Part shown: one piece after another, positions 26,110 to 35,354 of the stretch
Layout of the letters: the number at the start of each line of letters is the position of its first letter
How positions within the stretch are numbered: position 1 is the stretch's first letter
NCBI GenBank assembly: GCA_021155905.1
Contig: JAJNBG010000015.1
Coordinates: 62,001-126,000, forward strand
Reading direction: 5' to 3'
From: Bacteroidota bacterium
GTDB taxonomy: Bacteria; Bacteroidota; Bacteroidia; B-17B0; Aurantibacillaceae
Length of the DNA: 64,000 nt
Notes under the pieces: generated by a model
The model's database searches: none
Seen by the model: only the letters and a program-made list of their open reading frames with translations
What the model was told of the DNA's origin: nothing
Translations under genes and position numbers: made by a program

Positions 26110-27552
26110 TTAATTTAATTTCACATTGGTTGTGACTGCCGAGGTGATCACGAATTTTTTTTCGATGGTATTTAATGTTTGTTTGGCGTTCTCGTATCTG
26201 AATTCCAGTTTGTAATTTCCGGGTTGAAGATAAATAATTTCATTTTGTAAAGTGGTATTCAAATTACATACCCAGGTCATTTTTTTTCCGTCATCCACAA
26301 AGATACTTCCGTAACCGCCCCCTCCTTTGGTGATATAGGCATTCCCGGAAGTCGGGATTTTGATTGTATTGGTGGTGCTTTGCTGGATTTCCACATCATG
26401 TAATTTGATCCGGGGAAGGGTTAAGACTTCGATGTCATATTTTCCCACAATGTATTTATCTACTTTCCCGAAATCCTGGATATTGAGCGTGTTCATGTCG
26501 TCTTTCTTTCTTACGACACAGGTTGGGTAATATTTGCTTAAAGTCCCTTCCAGCTCAAGCTTTAAATAGCCCTGCGGCGCATCCACTGGAATCACATTAT
26601 GCTTTCCCTGCTGAATACTAATATTTTTCTTCTCAATAGGAGGGATCGTATGAATCATCAAATCGTACGTGATACTTGGACTTAGTACCAGTGTATCCGG
26701 ATTTCCCCGGTGATTTAGCGTATGCAAATAATTGTATTTGATTTGTTTGGTGCCCGCATCATAAAAGGTCATGTTGACATCTGTTTCTGTTGGCTTCTTG
26801 AGAATGTCTAACAAATCCACCTGAACAGTTGTTTGGGAAATGGCTTCGGTCAAAACTAAATTCAATACATCTTTAAAATTGGCTTCGTTACTCACGTCAT
26901 AAAATTTCCCCATGCAGCCAAACACATCGGCGAATTTTACATCCAGTCCAACACCAATCACAAAAGGCCGAAGAAATATGCCTTTTTTTTGTAATTCAGC
27001 AGAAACCTGGCAGGGTACGCCGCCACACTCTTCAATTCCATCTGTTATTAAAATGATAATATTACGGCAGTTACTGCACGATGTAAAATCAGCAGCACTT
27101 TCTCCCAAAGAATAAGCAATTGGTGTTGTTCCCAGGGGCTCTAATTTTTGAATGCGTTGCTTTATGAGCGGCGCTGACTTAGAGGCAGGAGCGAAGGAAA
27201 CTTCCAGTTTGGTGTCTTTGCAATTCCGTTCCGGTTTAATAAAAGTTTGATGTCCGTAGCAGCGTAATGCCAGTTCTAAATTCGGAATGGTTTTTAAGCT
27301 ATCCAGAAATTCGCCCATTATTTTTTTCGCCACCTCAATTTTGATATTACTGTTCCAGGGCGCATACATGCTGTAGGAATCATCAAAAATAAAAAGGATT
27401 CGATTGGTAGGTTGTCCTTTTGAAAATAGAACTATACAATTGAAAATAATAAAAATAGCAACGGTTTTTAGTTGTAAGTGTTTAGTTTTTAATATTTGAT
27501 AACCCTTCAAAATCTTATTTAAACATTCTATTAAAAACTTATAACTAAACAA
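26110..27552 (-). CDS. exported von Willebrand factor A domain protein, inside the transketolase operon
   Basis: 480 residues by the longest frame. No ATG lies near its start: the frame opens at a TTG (27552), with another TTG at 27510, in AT-rich DNA, so the exact start is uncertain. A hydrophobic segment (TVAIFIIFNCIVLFSKG, about 30-47) acts as signal peptide. The VWA domain follows (about 50-240) with MIDAS residues DDSYSM, the Thr in LGTTPIAYSL and TDGIEECGG. The C-terminal half consists of beta-rich stretches (VDLLDILKKPTETDVNMTFY, ending LQPGNYKLEFRYENA), resembling prefoldin-free Ig/carboxypeptidase-like domains. It is 9 bases after the transketolase N gene and 10 before the C gene. 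Function unknown; likely periplasmic or outer-envelope. Confidence 0.8.
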   Translation of the reverse strand: MFSYKFLIECLNKILKGYQILKTKHLQLKTVAIFIIFNCIVLFSKGQPTNRILFIFDDSYSMYAPWNSNIKIEVAKKIMGEFLDSLKTIPNLELALRCYGHQTFIKPERNCKDTKLEVSFAPASKSAPLIKQRIQKLEPLGTTPIAYSLGESAADFTSCSNCRNIIILITDGIEECGGVPCQVSAELQKKGIFLRPFVIGVGLDVKFADVFGCMGKFYDVSNEANFKDVLNLVLTEAISQTTVQVDLLDILKKPTETDVNMTFYDAGTKQIKYNYLHTLNHRGNPDTLVLSPSITYDLMIHTIPPIEKKNISIQQGKHNVIPVDAPQGYLKLELEGTLSKYYPTCVVRKKDDMNTLNIQDFGKVDKYIVGKYDIEVLTLPRIKLHDVEIQQSTTNTIKIPTSGNAYITKGGGGYGSIFVDDGKKMTWVCNLNTTLQNEIIYLQPGNYKLEFRYENAKQTLNTIEKKFVITSAVTTNVKLN

Positions 27553-27561
27553 TAAAAACTA

Positions 27562-28410
27562 TTAGTAATCGACTTCGTTACCAACCAGCTGATCTAATGC
27601 TTTTTGCAATTGTTCATCGTTTGGCGCCGAACCATGCCATTTGTGTGTTCCCATCATAAAGTCCACACCGGCTCCCATTTCAGTTTTCATGATATTGACT
27701 ATTGGCTTGCCTTTACCGATGAATGATTTTGCCTTTGCAAAGCCTTCCAATACAGCAGCCATATTGTTTCCTTCCTCGGTTTCAATAACCTGCCAGCCAA
27801 AGGCTTCAAATTTTGCAGCAAGATTTCCAAGCGATAATACGTCTTCCACGTTACCATCAATCTGGCGGCCATTGTAATCTATGGTAGCGATGTAGTTATC
27901 TACCTTATTTGCAGCTGCATAAATGGCTGCTTCCCATATCTGTCCTTCCTGCAATTCACCATCGCCGTGTAAGCTATAAACAATAGAATTATCCTTATTT
28001 AATTTTTTGGTTAAAGCTGCACCAATAGCTACACTCATGCCCTGACCCAAAGATCCGCTGGCAATACGCACTCCCGGTAGGTTGTCATGGGTTGTTGGAT
28101 GTCCCTGCAAACGCGAGTTAATTTTGCGGAAGGTCTTTAATTCTTCAACAGGAAAGTATCCGCAACGCGCTAAAACGCTATAGAATACAGGTGAAATATG
28201 GCCATTGCTTAAGAAAAACAAATCCTCACCGATTCCATCCATTGTAAATTTCTTAGGATCGTGGTTCATCACTTCATTGTACAAAGCCACTAAAAATTCT
28301 GTACAACCTAAAGAGCCGCCCGGGTGACCGGAACTAACGGCGTGAACCATACGAACGATATCGCGGCGAACCTGGATGCAAGTAGTTTGAAGTTGTGTTA
28401 AATCTGCCAT
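27562..28410 (-). CDS. transketolase, N-terminal subunit
   Basis: 282 residues, the diphosphate-binding half of a split transketolase. It has AVSSGHPGGSLGCTEFLVAL with the substrate/TPP His, LSNGHISPVFYSVLARCGYF, GSLGQGMSVAIGAAL and the thiamine diphosphate motif GDGELQEGQIWEA ending in IDYNGRQ. Together with the subunit at 25146-26099 it should interconvert sugar phosphates in the pentose phosphate pathway. First gene of the operon, ATG at 28410, with a TATTTTTG promoter box 18 bases upstream. Confidence 0.93.
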   Translation of the reverse strand: MADLTQLQTTCIQVRRDIVRMVHAVSSGHPGGSLGCTEFLVALYNEVMNHDPKKFTMDGIGEDLFFLSNGHISPVFYSVLARCGYFPVEELKTFRKINSRLQGHPTTHDNLPGVRIASGSLGQGMSVAIGAALTKKLNKDNSIVYSLHGDGELQEGQIWEAAIYAAANKVDNYIATIDYNGRQIDGNVEDVLSLGNLAAKFEAFGWQVIETEEGNNMAAVLEGFAKAKSFIGKGKPIVNIMKTEMGAGVDFMMGTHKWHGSAPNDEQLQKALDQLVGNEVDY

Positions 28411-28427
28411 AAGTATTGATTTTGCTG

Positions 28428-28435
28428 CAAAAATA
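28428..28435 (-). promoter_or_regulatory. -7 box for the transketolase operon
   Basis: TATTTTTG on the minus strand, a match to the Bacteroidota TAnnTTTG element, 18 bases upstream of the transketolase N start. A -33 TTG at the right spacing was not found. Confidence 0.45.
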
Positions 28436-28590
28436 GCATTTGATTAGCCCATATAACGTGAATGTTAATAATAATAACAGGATGTTAAAAAATAAAAGCT
28501 TGTAAGTTTTTTACACAGCAAAACCCTATAATTGTTAAAAACTGCCCAACAATGCTACTATTTATAGCAAAGCTTAGTAAGCGATTTTAA

Positions 28591-28598
28591 TATATTTG
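28591..28598 (+). promoter_or_regulatory. -7 box for ychF
   Basis: TATATTTG matches TAnnTTTG and lies 83 bases upstream of ychF in the 270-base divergent region. No TTG stands 19 bases upstream. Confidence 0.45.
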
Positions 28599-28680
28599 CA
28601 GATTCAAATTATTATAAAAACAGGTAAAAAGGATCCGGAATTAAATTTCTAAACTTTTTAACTTTCAAAAAAGAAAAAAA

Positions 28681-29781
28681 ATGGCTTTAAAATGTGGAAT
28701 TGTTGGGTTACCAAATGTAGGAAAATCAACTTTGTTTAATTGTTTAAGTAATGCAAAAGCACAGGCGGCAAACTTTCCGTTCTGTACAATCGAACCAAAT
28801 GTTGGAGTCATCACCGTTCCGGATGAGCGTTTAAATAAATTATCAGAATTGGTAAAGCCTCAGGCGATTCTTCCAACAACAGTTGAGATCGTGGATATTG
28901 CCGGTTTAGTGAAAGGAGCCAGTAAGGGCGAGGGTTTAGGAAATAAATTCTTAGCGAACATTCGCGAGTGCAATGCCATTCTTCATGTATTACGTTGCTT
29001 TGATGATGATAACATCATTCACGTCGATGGAAATGTAAACCCGGTGCGTGACAAAGAGATCATTGATACAGAATTGCAATTAAAGGATCTTGAATCGGTT
29101 GATGCCAAAATCAAAAAATTTGAGAAGGCAGCAAAAACCGGCAATGATAAAGAAGCGGTCAAAACATACGCCACGCTTTTAAGAATTAAAGAGACTTTGG
29201 AAAGCGGACAATCTGCCCGTGCCTGCAAACTTGAAGAAAGCGAGTTGCCTTATATTGCAGATTTACACATGTTAACCGTTAAGCCGGTAATGTATGTGTG
29301 TAATGTGGATGAAGCTTCTGCTAAAACCGGTAACAAATATGTGGATGCCGTGCGGGAAGCAGTGAAAAACGAAGGTGCTGAGATATTAGTGATCACGGCG
29401 GCGATGGAAAGTGAAATCGCCTCTTTGGAAACTTACGAAGAAAAACAAATGTTCCTTGGAGAAATGGGGTTGGATGAACCCGGAGTAAACAAACTGATTA
29501 AACAAGCCTATAGCTTATTGCAGTTGCAGACTTATTTTACGGCTGGTGTTAAAGAAGTTAGAGCATGGACCATTGAAAAAGGAATGACGGCTCCTCAGGC
29601 TGCCGGAGTCATCCATACGGATTTTGAAAAAGGATTTATTCGCGCAGAGGTAATTGGATATAACGATTACATCACCTATGGATCAGAGAATGCATGCAAG
29701 GAAGTTGGTAAATTAAGAGTGGAAGGAAAAGAATATGTGGTAGCAGACGGAGATGTGATGCATTTCCGTTTCAACGTGTAG
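28681..29781 (+). CDS. ychF: redox-regulated ATPase YchF (Obg-like)
   Basis: 366 residues, full length. An Obg-family P-loop protein that prefers ATP to GTP and binds ribosomes. G1 GLPNVGKSTLFN at 8-19, G2 region NFPFCTIEPNVG, G3 DIAGLVKGASKGEGLGNKFL, altered G4 (NVDE in place of NKxD), a coiled-coil insert (about 130-200) and the C-terminal TGS-like domain ending KVEGKEY-type VEGKEYVVADGDVMHFRFNV. ATG at 28681 gives MALKCGIVGLPNVG. Transcribed alone or with the downstream AIM24 gene, from which it is separated by a dispersed repeat. Confidence 0.97.
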   Translation: MALKCGIVGLPNVGKSTLFNCLSNAKAQAANFPFCTIEPNVGVITVPDERLNKLSELVKPQAILPTTVEIVDIAGLVKGASKGEGLGNKFLANIRECNAILHVLRCFDDDNIIHVDGNVNPVRDKEIIDTELQLKDLESVDAKIKKFEKAAKTGNDKEAVKTYATLLRIKETLESGQSARACKLEESELPYIADLHMLTVKPVMYVCNVDEASAKTGNKYVDAVREAVKNEGAEILVITAAMESEIASLETYEEKQMFLGEMGLDEPGVNKLIKQAYSLLQLQTYFTAGVKEVRAWTIEKGMTAPQAAGVIHTDFEKGFIRAEVIGYNDYITYGSENACKEVGKLRVEGKEYVVADGDVMHFRFNV

Positions 29782-29791
29782 GAAGTAATTT

Positions 29792-29859
29792 TGTCAGTTC
29801 GAGCGGAGTCGATAACAGAAAAATTCTGAGAACGCTTCTCGACTTCTCTCGAAGTGACA
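29792..29859. repeat. dispersed TTCGAGCGnAGTCGA-type repeat, inverted ends
   Basis: Ends TGTCAGTTCGAG (29792-29803) and CTCGAAGTGACA (29848-29859) are inverted copies with one mismatch. The right part read in reverse (TGTCACTTCGAGAGAAGTCG then AGAAGC) closely matches the copy at 14213. It lies between ychF and the AIM24 gene and can fold into one long hairpin. Confidence 0.8.
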
Positions 29860-29883
29860 ATAAAGAAAATAAAAAGTAAAACT

Positions 29884-30660
29884 ATGAACAATCACGAAAT
29901 CGATTACAAATTATTTGGAGAGGAAATGCAGTGTGTGGAGATCGAACTGGATCCACAGGAAGCAGTTATTGCTGAACCGGGAAGTTTTATGATGATGACG
30001 GACGGGATTCAGATGCAAACCTTATTTGGAGATGGAAATCAAACAGGTTTTATGAGTAAGTTATTTACTGCCGGAAAACGCTTATTGACCGGTGAAAATT
30101 TATTCATGACCGTTTATACGAACATTTCTCAGCAAAAACGCCAGGTGACTTTTGCGGCGCCTTATGCCGGAAAAATCATTCCGATGGATTTATCGCATCT
30201 TGGACATAAGATCATTTGCCAGAAAGATAGTTTTCTATGTGCTGCAAAAGGTGTGCAGGTTGGTATTGAATTCCAGAAAAAATTAGGGACCGGTTTATTT
30301 GGTGGTGAAGGATTCATCATGCAAAAACTGGAAGGCGATGGAATGGCATTTGTTCATAGTGGCGGACATGTGATTGAAAAAACATTACAGGCCGGAGAAA
30401 TATTAAAAATAGACACCGGTTGTATTGTTGTGTTTACAAGTGATGTGAACTATGACATTCAATTCGTAGGAGGAATTAAAAATACGTTGTTTGGTGGTGA
30501 AGGTGTATTTTACGCGGTGCTTCGCGGTCCTGGTAAAGTCTGGATCCAGACATTACCAATCAGTCGTTTAGCGAGTAGAATTTTGTCTTATGGTTCAGGA
30601 GCAAGAAAAGAAGAAGGAAGTATTTTAGGAGGATTGGGTAATTTATTGGATGGAGATTAA
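29884..30660 (+). CDS. AIM24 / TIGR00266 family protein
   Basis: 258 residues from the ATG at 29884; a GTG at 29854 in frame lies inside the repeat and is not likely used. Family marks: NHEIDYKLFGEEMQCVEIEL, DPQEAVIAEPGSFMMMTDGI, LFGGEGFIMQKLEGDGMAFV and SGGHVIEKTLQAGEILKIDT, then VGGIKNTLFGGEGVFYAVLR. The fold is a double beta-sandwich like TRAP proteins and mitochondrial AIM24. The cellular role in bacteria is not established. The Gly/Ser-rich tail (SYGSGARKEEGSILGGLGNL) is usual. It precedes parE by 102 bases. Confidence 0.92.
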   Translation: MNNHEIDYKLFGEEMQCVEIELDPQEAVIAEPGSFMMMTDGIQMQTLFGDGNQTGFMSKLFTAGKRLLTGENLFMTVYTNISQQKRQVTFAAPYAGKIIPMDLSHLGHKIICQKDSFLCAAKGVQVGIEFQKKLGTGLFGGEGFIMQKLEGDGMAFVHSGGHVIEKTLQAGEILKIDTGCIVVFTSDVNYDIQFVGGIKNTLFGGEGVFYAVLRGPGKVWIQTLPISRLASRILSYGSGARKEEGSILGGLGNLLDGD

Positions 30661-30762
30661 TGACGAGTTATAAGTTATAGGTTTTGAGTTTTTTGAAAAA
30701 AAACAAGTAGCATTTTAACCTAAACAAATAACTAACAACACAGAACAAATAACAAAATTAAG

Positions 30763-32628
30763 ATGGCAAAAGAGATAGCAAGTTATAACGAAGACAGTAT
30801 TAAATCCCTCGACTGGAAAGAACATATCAGGATGCGTCCCGGTATGTACATTGGAAAGCTGGGAGATGGTTCCGCCTTCGATGATGGAATCTATGTATTG
30901 ATCAAGGAGGTGATGGATAACTCGATTGACGAGTTCATGATGGGTGCTGGAAAACGCATCGATGTGGCAGTGAAGGATGGCGTCATCACCGTGAGGGATT
31001 TTGGACGGGGAATTCCTTTGGGGAAATTAGTTGAAGTCGTTTCCAAAATTAATACCGGTGGAAAATACGATAGCGACGCTTTCAAAAAATCCATTGGTTT
31101 AAATGGAGTTGGTACAAAAGCGGTGAATGCTTTATCTATCAATTTTAAAGTGACAGCCTTCAGGGATGGTCAATCAAAAACAGCGGAGTTCTCTTGCGGT
31201 AATTTGGTGAAAGAATCCAAACTTGAAAAAACAACTGAAGCTAACGGCACGTATGTTGAGTTCAGACCGGATGATACCATCTTTAAAAAATACCATTATG
31301 TGCATGAGTATATTGATAAGATGTTATGGAATTATGCATTCTTGAATACAGGCTTAACTTTATATTTTAACGGACAGGTTTATAAATCGGATAATGGTTT
31401 AAAAGACTTACTGGAAAAAAACATTACGGGTGAGATTATTTACCCGATCATTCATTTAAAAGGGGATGATATCGAATTGGCGATGACACATAGTAATGAG
31501 CATTATTCGGAAGAATATTATTCCTATGTGAATGGTCAGTATACCACACAGGGTGGAACTCACCAGGCAGCATTCAGAGAGGCAGTAGTAAAAACTATTC
31601 GTGAATTTTACAAGAAAGATTTTGATCCGGCTGATGTTCGCAAATCGATTGTAGCAGCTGTTTCAGTGAGAGTGCAGGAACCGGTATTTGAGTCGCAAAC
31701 CAAAACAAAATTAGGCTCGCAGGAAGTAGCGCCTGGCGGACAAACCATGCGTTCTTTCGTGAATGATTTTATCAAGCAGAATTTAGATAATTACCTGCAT
31801 AAGAATCCGGAAACCGCAAAAGCCATTGAAGCCAAAATTATTGCCAATGAGCGTGAACGTAAAGAATTATCGGGTATTCAAAAATTAGCAAGAGACCGCG
31901 CTAAGAAATCAAATCTTCATAATAAAAAACTAAGAGATTGCCGCGTGCACCTGGATGATTCTAAAAATCCACGATCGATTGAAACGACCCTGTTTATTTG
32001 TGAGGGAGATTCAGCGAGCGGATCTATCACTAAAACACGTGATGTGAATACGCAAGCAGTGTTTAGTTTAAAAGGAAAGCCTTTGAATTCTTTTGGATTA
32101 GGTAAAAAAATAGTATACGAAAACGAAGAATTCAACCTGTTACAGGCTGCTCTAAACATTGAGGACAGTTTAGAAGATTTGCGATACAACAATGTAGTAA
32201 TTGCTACCGATGCCGATGTGGATGGAATGCACATTCGCTTATTGTTATTGACGTTCTTCCTGCAATTTTTTCCTGATTTGGTAAAGAACAGACATGTGTA
32301 TATTTTACAAACGCCTCTATTCAGGGTGCGTAATAAAAAAGAAACTGCTTATTGTTACAGTGATGAAGAGCGTAAAGCTGCCATTGCGAAACTGGGCCCT
32401 AAACCGGAGATTACACGATTTAAGGGATTAGGAGAGATTTCACCTGACGAGTTCAAGCACTTCATTGGAAAAGATATACGCCTGGAGCCGGTATTATTGG
32501 ACCAACAGGCTTCTATTCAGCAGTTGTTAAGTTATTATATGGGTAAAAACACTCAGGACAGGCAGGAGTTTATCATTGATAACTTACGTGTTGAAGTGGA
32601 TGCGGAAGAAGAATTATTGAAGACCTAA
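30763..32628 (+). CDS. parE: DNA topoisomerase IV subunit B
   Basis: 621 residues. ATPase subunit of type IIA topoisomerase, decatenating daughter chromosomes with ParC. GHKL ATPase: [42 protein letters not shown]; a transducer domain follows; the TOPRIM metal site is [11 protein letters not shown] and [16 protein letters not shown]. The C-terminal [18 protein letters not shown] is standard. Length and the 59-base spacing to parC on the same strand argue for ParE rather than GyrB, though the sequence split between the two is small in this phylum. Confidence 0.94.
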   Translation: MAKEIASYNEDSIKSLDWKEHIRMRPGMYIGKLGDGSAFDDGIYVLIKEVMDNSIDEFMMGAGKRIDVAVKDGVITVRDFGRGIPLGKLVEVVSKINTGGKYDSDAFKKSIGLNGVGTKAVNALSINFKVTAFRDGQSKTAEFSCGNLVKESKLEKTTEANGTYVEFRPDDTIFKKYHYVHEYIDKMLWNYAFLNTGLTLYFNGQVYKSDNGLKDLLEKNITGEIIYPIIHLKGDDIELAMTHSNEHYSEEYYSYVNGQYTTQGGTHQAAFREAVVKTIREFYKKDFDPADVRKSIVAAVSVRVQEPVFESQTKTKLGSQEVAPGGQTMRSFVNDFIKQNLDNYLHKNPETAKAIEAKIIANERERKELSGIQKLARDRAKKSNLHNKKLRDCRVHLDDSKNPRSIETTLFICEGDSASGSITKTRDVNTQAVFSLKGKPLNSFGLGKKIVYENEEFNLLQAALNIEDSLEDLRYNNVVIATDADVDGMHIRLLLLTFFLQFFPDLVKNRHVYILQTPLFRVRNKKETAYCYSDEERKAAIAKLGPKPEITRFKGLGEISPDEFKHFIGKDIRLEPVLLDQQASIQQLLSYYMGKNTQDRQEFIIDNLRVEVDAEEELLKT

Positions 32629-32687
32629 TTTGGCATAGAACAACAATAGTTTACAAGTTAAAAAGTAGAGAACGAGATAAGATAAGA

Positions 32688-35306
32688 ATGGAAGAAAATA
32701 TAAATAACGAACACAACGAATTAAGCACAGTAAAACATGTTTCGGGCATGTTTAAGACCTGGTTTATTGATTACGCCTCGTATGTAATTCTTGAACGTGC
32801 GGTTCCTGCCATGGAAGATGGTCTGAAACCTGTGCAGCGACGTATTTTACACAGTATGTGGGAACTGGAAGATGGACGTTATAACAAGGTGGCCAACCTG
32901 ATTGGTAATACCATGAAGTACCATCCGCATGGTGATGCCAGTATTGGTGATGCCTTAGTAGCGATTGGCCAGAAAGACCTGTTGATTGATTGCCAGGGAA
33001 ACTGGGGTAACATTTTAACCGGTGACAGCGCCGCGGCTCCACGTTATATTGAAGCTCGTTTATCAAAATTAGGCCAGGAAATTATTTTTAATCCTAAAAC
33101 AACGAACTGGGGATTAAGTTATGATGGACGTAACAAGGAGCCTATCACGTTGCCTGTGAAATTTCCTTTGGTTTTAGCACATGGAGTAGAAGGTATAGCA
33201 GTTGGTTTAGCTACTAAAATATTACCGCATAACTTTAACGAATTAATCGATGCGTCGATTCAGATATTACGTGGACGTAAAGCCGTTATTTATCCTGATT
33301 TTATTACAGGAGGTATTGCTGATTTCAGTGATTACAAGGATGGCTTACGTGGCGGAAAAGTTAAGATCCGTGCCCGTGTTAAAGAGTTGAATCCAAAAAC
33401 GTTAATCATCAGCGAAATTCCATTTGGAACGACGACGAGCTCTTTAATTGATTCCATAATCGCAGCCAATGATAAAGGAAAGATTAAGGTTAAAAAGGTA
33501 GAAGACAACACATCGGAGAATGTAGAAATCTTAATTCATCTACAGCCCGGTATTTCTCCCGATAAAACGATTGATGCCTTATATGCTTTCACCAATTGTG
33601 AAGTAAGTATTTCTCCTAACGCCTGTATCATTGAAGATCAGAAGCCGCGCTTTGTTGGTGTAAGTGAAATTTTAAAGATTTCAACACACCAGACGCTTGC
33701 TTTATTAAAGCGTGAATTGGAAATTGAACAGGCAGAACTTGAAGAAAAATGGCACTTCTCTTCGTTGGAGAAGTTATTCATTAAAGAAGAAATGTATATC
33801 GACTTTAAGAAATATTCCAATCGGGAAACTTTATACGAATATTTATATGAGCGATTTAAACCGCATCGTAAAAAACTGATCAGGGAAATTACTGATGAAG
33901 ATTTACAGAAGTTAACTCAAATTCCAATGATCCGTATCACTCGTTTTGACAGTATCAAGGCTGAGGAACATATGAAGGAATTGGATGCAAAGATTGCGAC
34001 GGTGAAAAACCATTTGTTGAACCTGACGGATTATGCAGTTGAATATTTCAAGAATCTGAAAAAGAAATACGGAACAGGAAGAGAGCGTAAAACGGAAACG
34101 AAAGAACTGGAAACCATCGTGGCAACGGAAGTAATCATGGCGAACGAAAAGTTATACGTGAACCGTGCCGAGGGATTTGCAGGAAAGAGCTTAAAGAAAG
34201 ATGAGTTTGTTTGTGATTGTTCTGATCTGGATGATTTCATCGCCTTTACCAAAGATGGTAAGATGAAAGTGTTCAAGGTATCTGATAAGGTATTTATTGG
34301 AAAAGACATTATCTACATTGCCATCTTTAAGAAAAACGATGAGCGCACGACCTATAACATGATTTATTCAGATGGCCCGAAAGGTGTCACCTTCATTAAA
34401 CGTTTTAATGTTACCGGTATTACCCGTGAAAAAGAGTATGACCTGACAAAAGGGACAGCGAATTCAACAGTACATTGGTTTACCATTAATCCAAACGGAG
34501 AAGCAGAGAAAGTTCAGGTGATTTTAAAGCCTGTTGCCGGATTGCGAAAAATGGAACTAGATGTGGATTTTGCCGAAATCCCTGTGAAGGGCCGCGCGTC
34601 TACCGGAAATATTGTAACGAAGTATGCGGTTAAAAAAGTATTATTAAAAACCAAAGGGACTTCCACCTTAGCGGCGGAAGATTATTGGTTCAACGATACC
34701 GTACACCGTTTGAATAAAGAAAACAAAGGAACCTATTTGGGGAAATTTGCCGGCGATGACAAGATCTTAACAGTAACCAGTAAAGGATTCTATAAACTGT
34801 ATACCTATGATGTGCTGAACCATTTTGATGAAGATACTATTTTGATTGAAAAATATTATCCTGAATTGGTATTGTCTTGCATTTATTATGATGGAGAAAG
34901 TAAATCATACATTACGAAACGTTTTGTACCTGAAAATACCACTAACAAAACATTGATCATTACTGAGAATGAAAATTCACGCATCGAATTGATCACTACA
35001 CAGATTCTGCCGATTGTGGATATAAAATTCAACAAGGAAAAGGATAAAGTGATTCCTGACGAAGCTGTTAATTTAGTAGAGTTTGCTCCATTGGTAAATA
35101 TGAAAGCCAAAGGCAAAAAACTGACGTCCTATAAAGTGAAGGAAATTAATTTACGCACGTCAGAGGAAATTGCCATGGATGAGGAAGGTGACGAACAAAT
35201 CGGGGCAAACGGTATGTCGCCGATGGAATTACATCGTAGGGCAATGGAAAAACTGAACTCTAAAAATTTTAAAGATAAAGACGGACAAATTAATTTTGAT
35301 TTTTAG
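32688..35306 (+). CDS. parC: DNA topoisomerase IV subunit A
   Basis: 872 residues. The breakage-reunion domain begins YASYVILERAVPAMEDGLKP and has the quinolone-region NTMKYHPHGDASIGDAL and the active-site Tyr in AAPRYIEARLS. A coiled coil with Lys/Glu (about 330-460) and a C-terminal beta-pinwheel follow, the latter rich in GxxxxxxF and TKDGKMKVFKVSDK-like blades. The C-terminal end is long and acidic, unlike GyrA's, which fits ParC. Operon with parE. Confidence 0.94.
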   Translation: MEENINNEHNELSTVKHVSGMFKTWFIDYASYVILERAVPAMEDGLKPVQRRILHSMWELEDGRYNKVANLIGNTMKYHPHGDASIGDALVAIGQKDLLIDCQGNWGNILTGDSAAAPRYIEARLSKLGQEIIFNPKTTNWGLSYDGRNKEPITLPVKFPLVLAHGVEGIAVGLATKILPHNFNELIDASIQILRGRKAVIYPDFITGGIADFSDYKDGLRGGKVKIRARVKELNPKTLIISEIPFGTTTSSLIDSIIAANDKGKIKVKKVEDNTSENVEILIHLQPGISPDKTIDALYAFTNCEVSISPNACIIEDQKPRFVGVSEILKISTHQTLALLKRELEIEQAELEEKWHFSSLEKLFIKEEMYIDFKKYSNRETLYEYLYERFKPHRKKLIREITDEDLQKLTQIPMIRITRFDSIKAEEHMKELDAKIATVKNHLLNLTDYAVEYFKNLKKKYGTGRERKTETKELETIVATEVIMANEKLYVNRAEGFAGKSLKKDEFVCDCSDLDDFIAFTKDGKMKVFKVSDKVFIGKDIIYIAIFKKNDERTTYNMIYSDGPKGVTFIKRFNVTGITREKEYDLTKGTANSTVHWFTINPNGEAEKVQVILKPVAGLRKMELDVDFAEIPVKGRASTGNIVTKYAVKKVLLKTKGTSTLAAEDYWFNDTVHRLNKENKGTYLGKFAGDDKILTVTSKGFYKLYTYDVLNHFDEDTILIEKYYPELVLSCIYYDGESKSYITKRFVPENTTNKTLIITENENSRIELITTQILPIVDIKFNKEKDKVIPDEAVNLVEFAPLVNMKAKGKKLTSYKVKEINLRTSEEIAMDEEGDEQIGANGMSPMELHRRAMEKLNSKNFKDKDGQINFDF

Positions 35307-35354
35307 TTATTAATTATACATCAGAGCTGGGTTTCGTCCTTTTAATACATTTAG

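Noticed and set aside
27480..27560. AT-rich stretch with AAACTTATAACTAAACAATA-like words, also near 30661-30690
   Set aside because: Similarity is short and of low complexity; could be composition alone, so not listed as a repeat.
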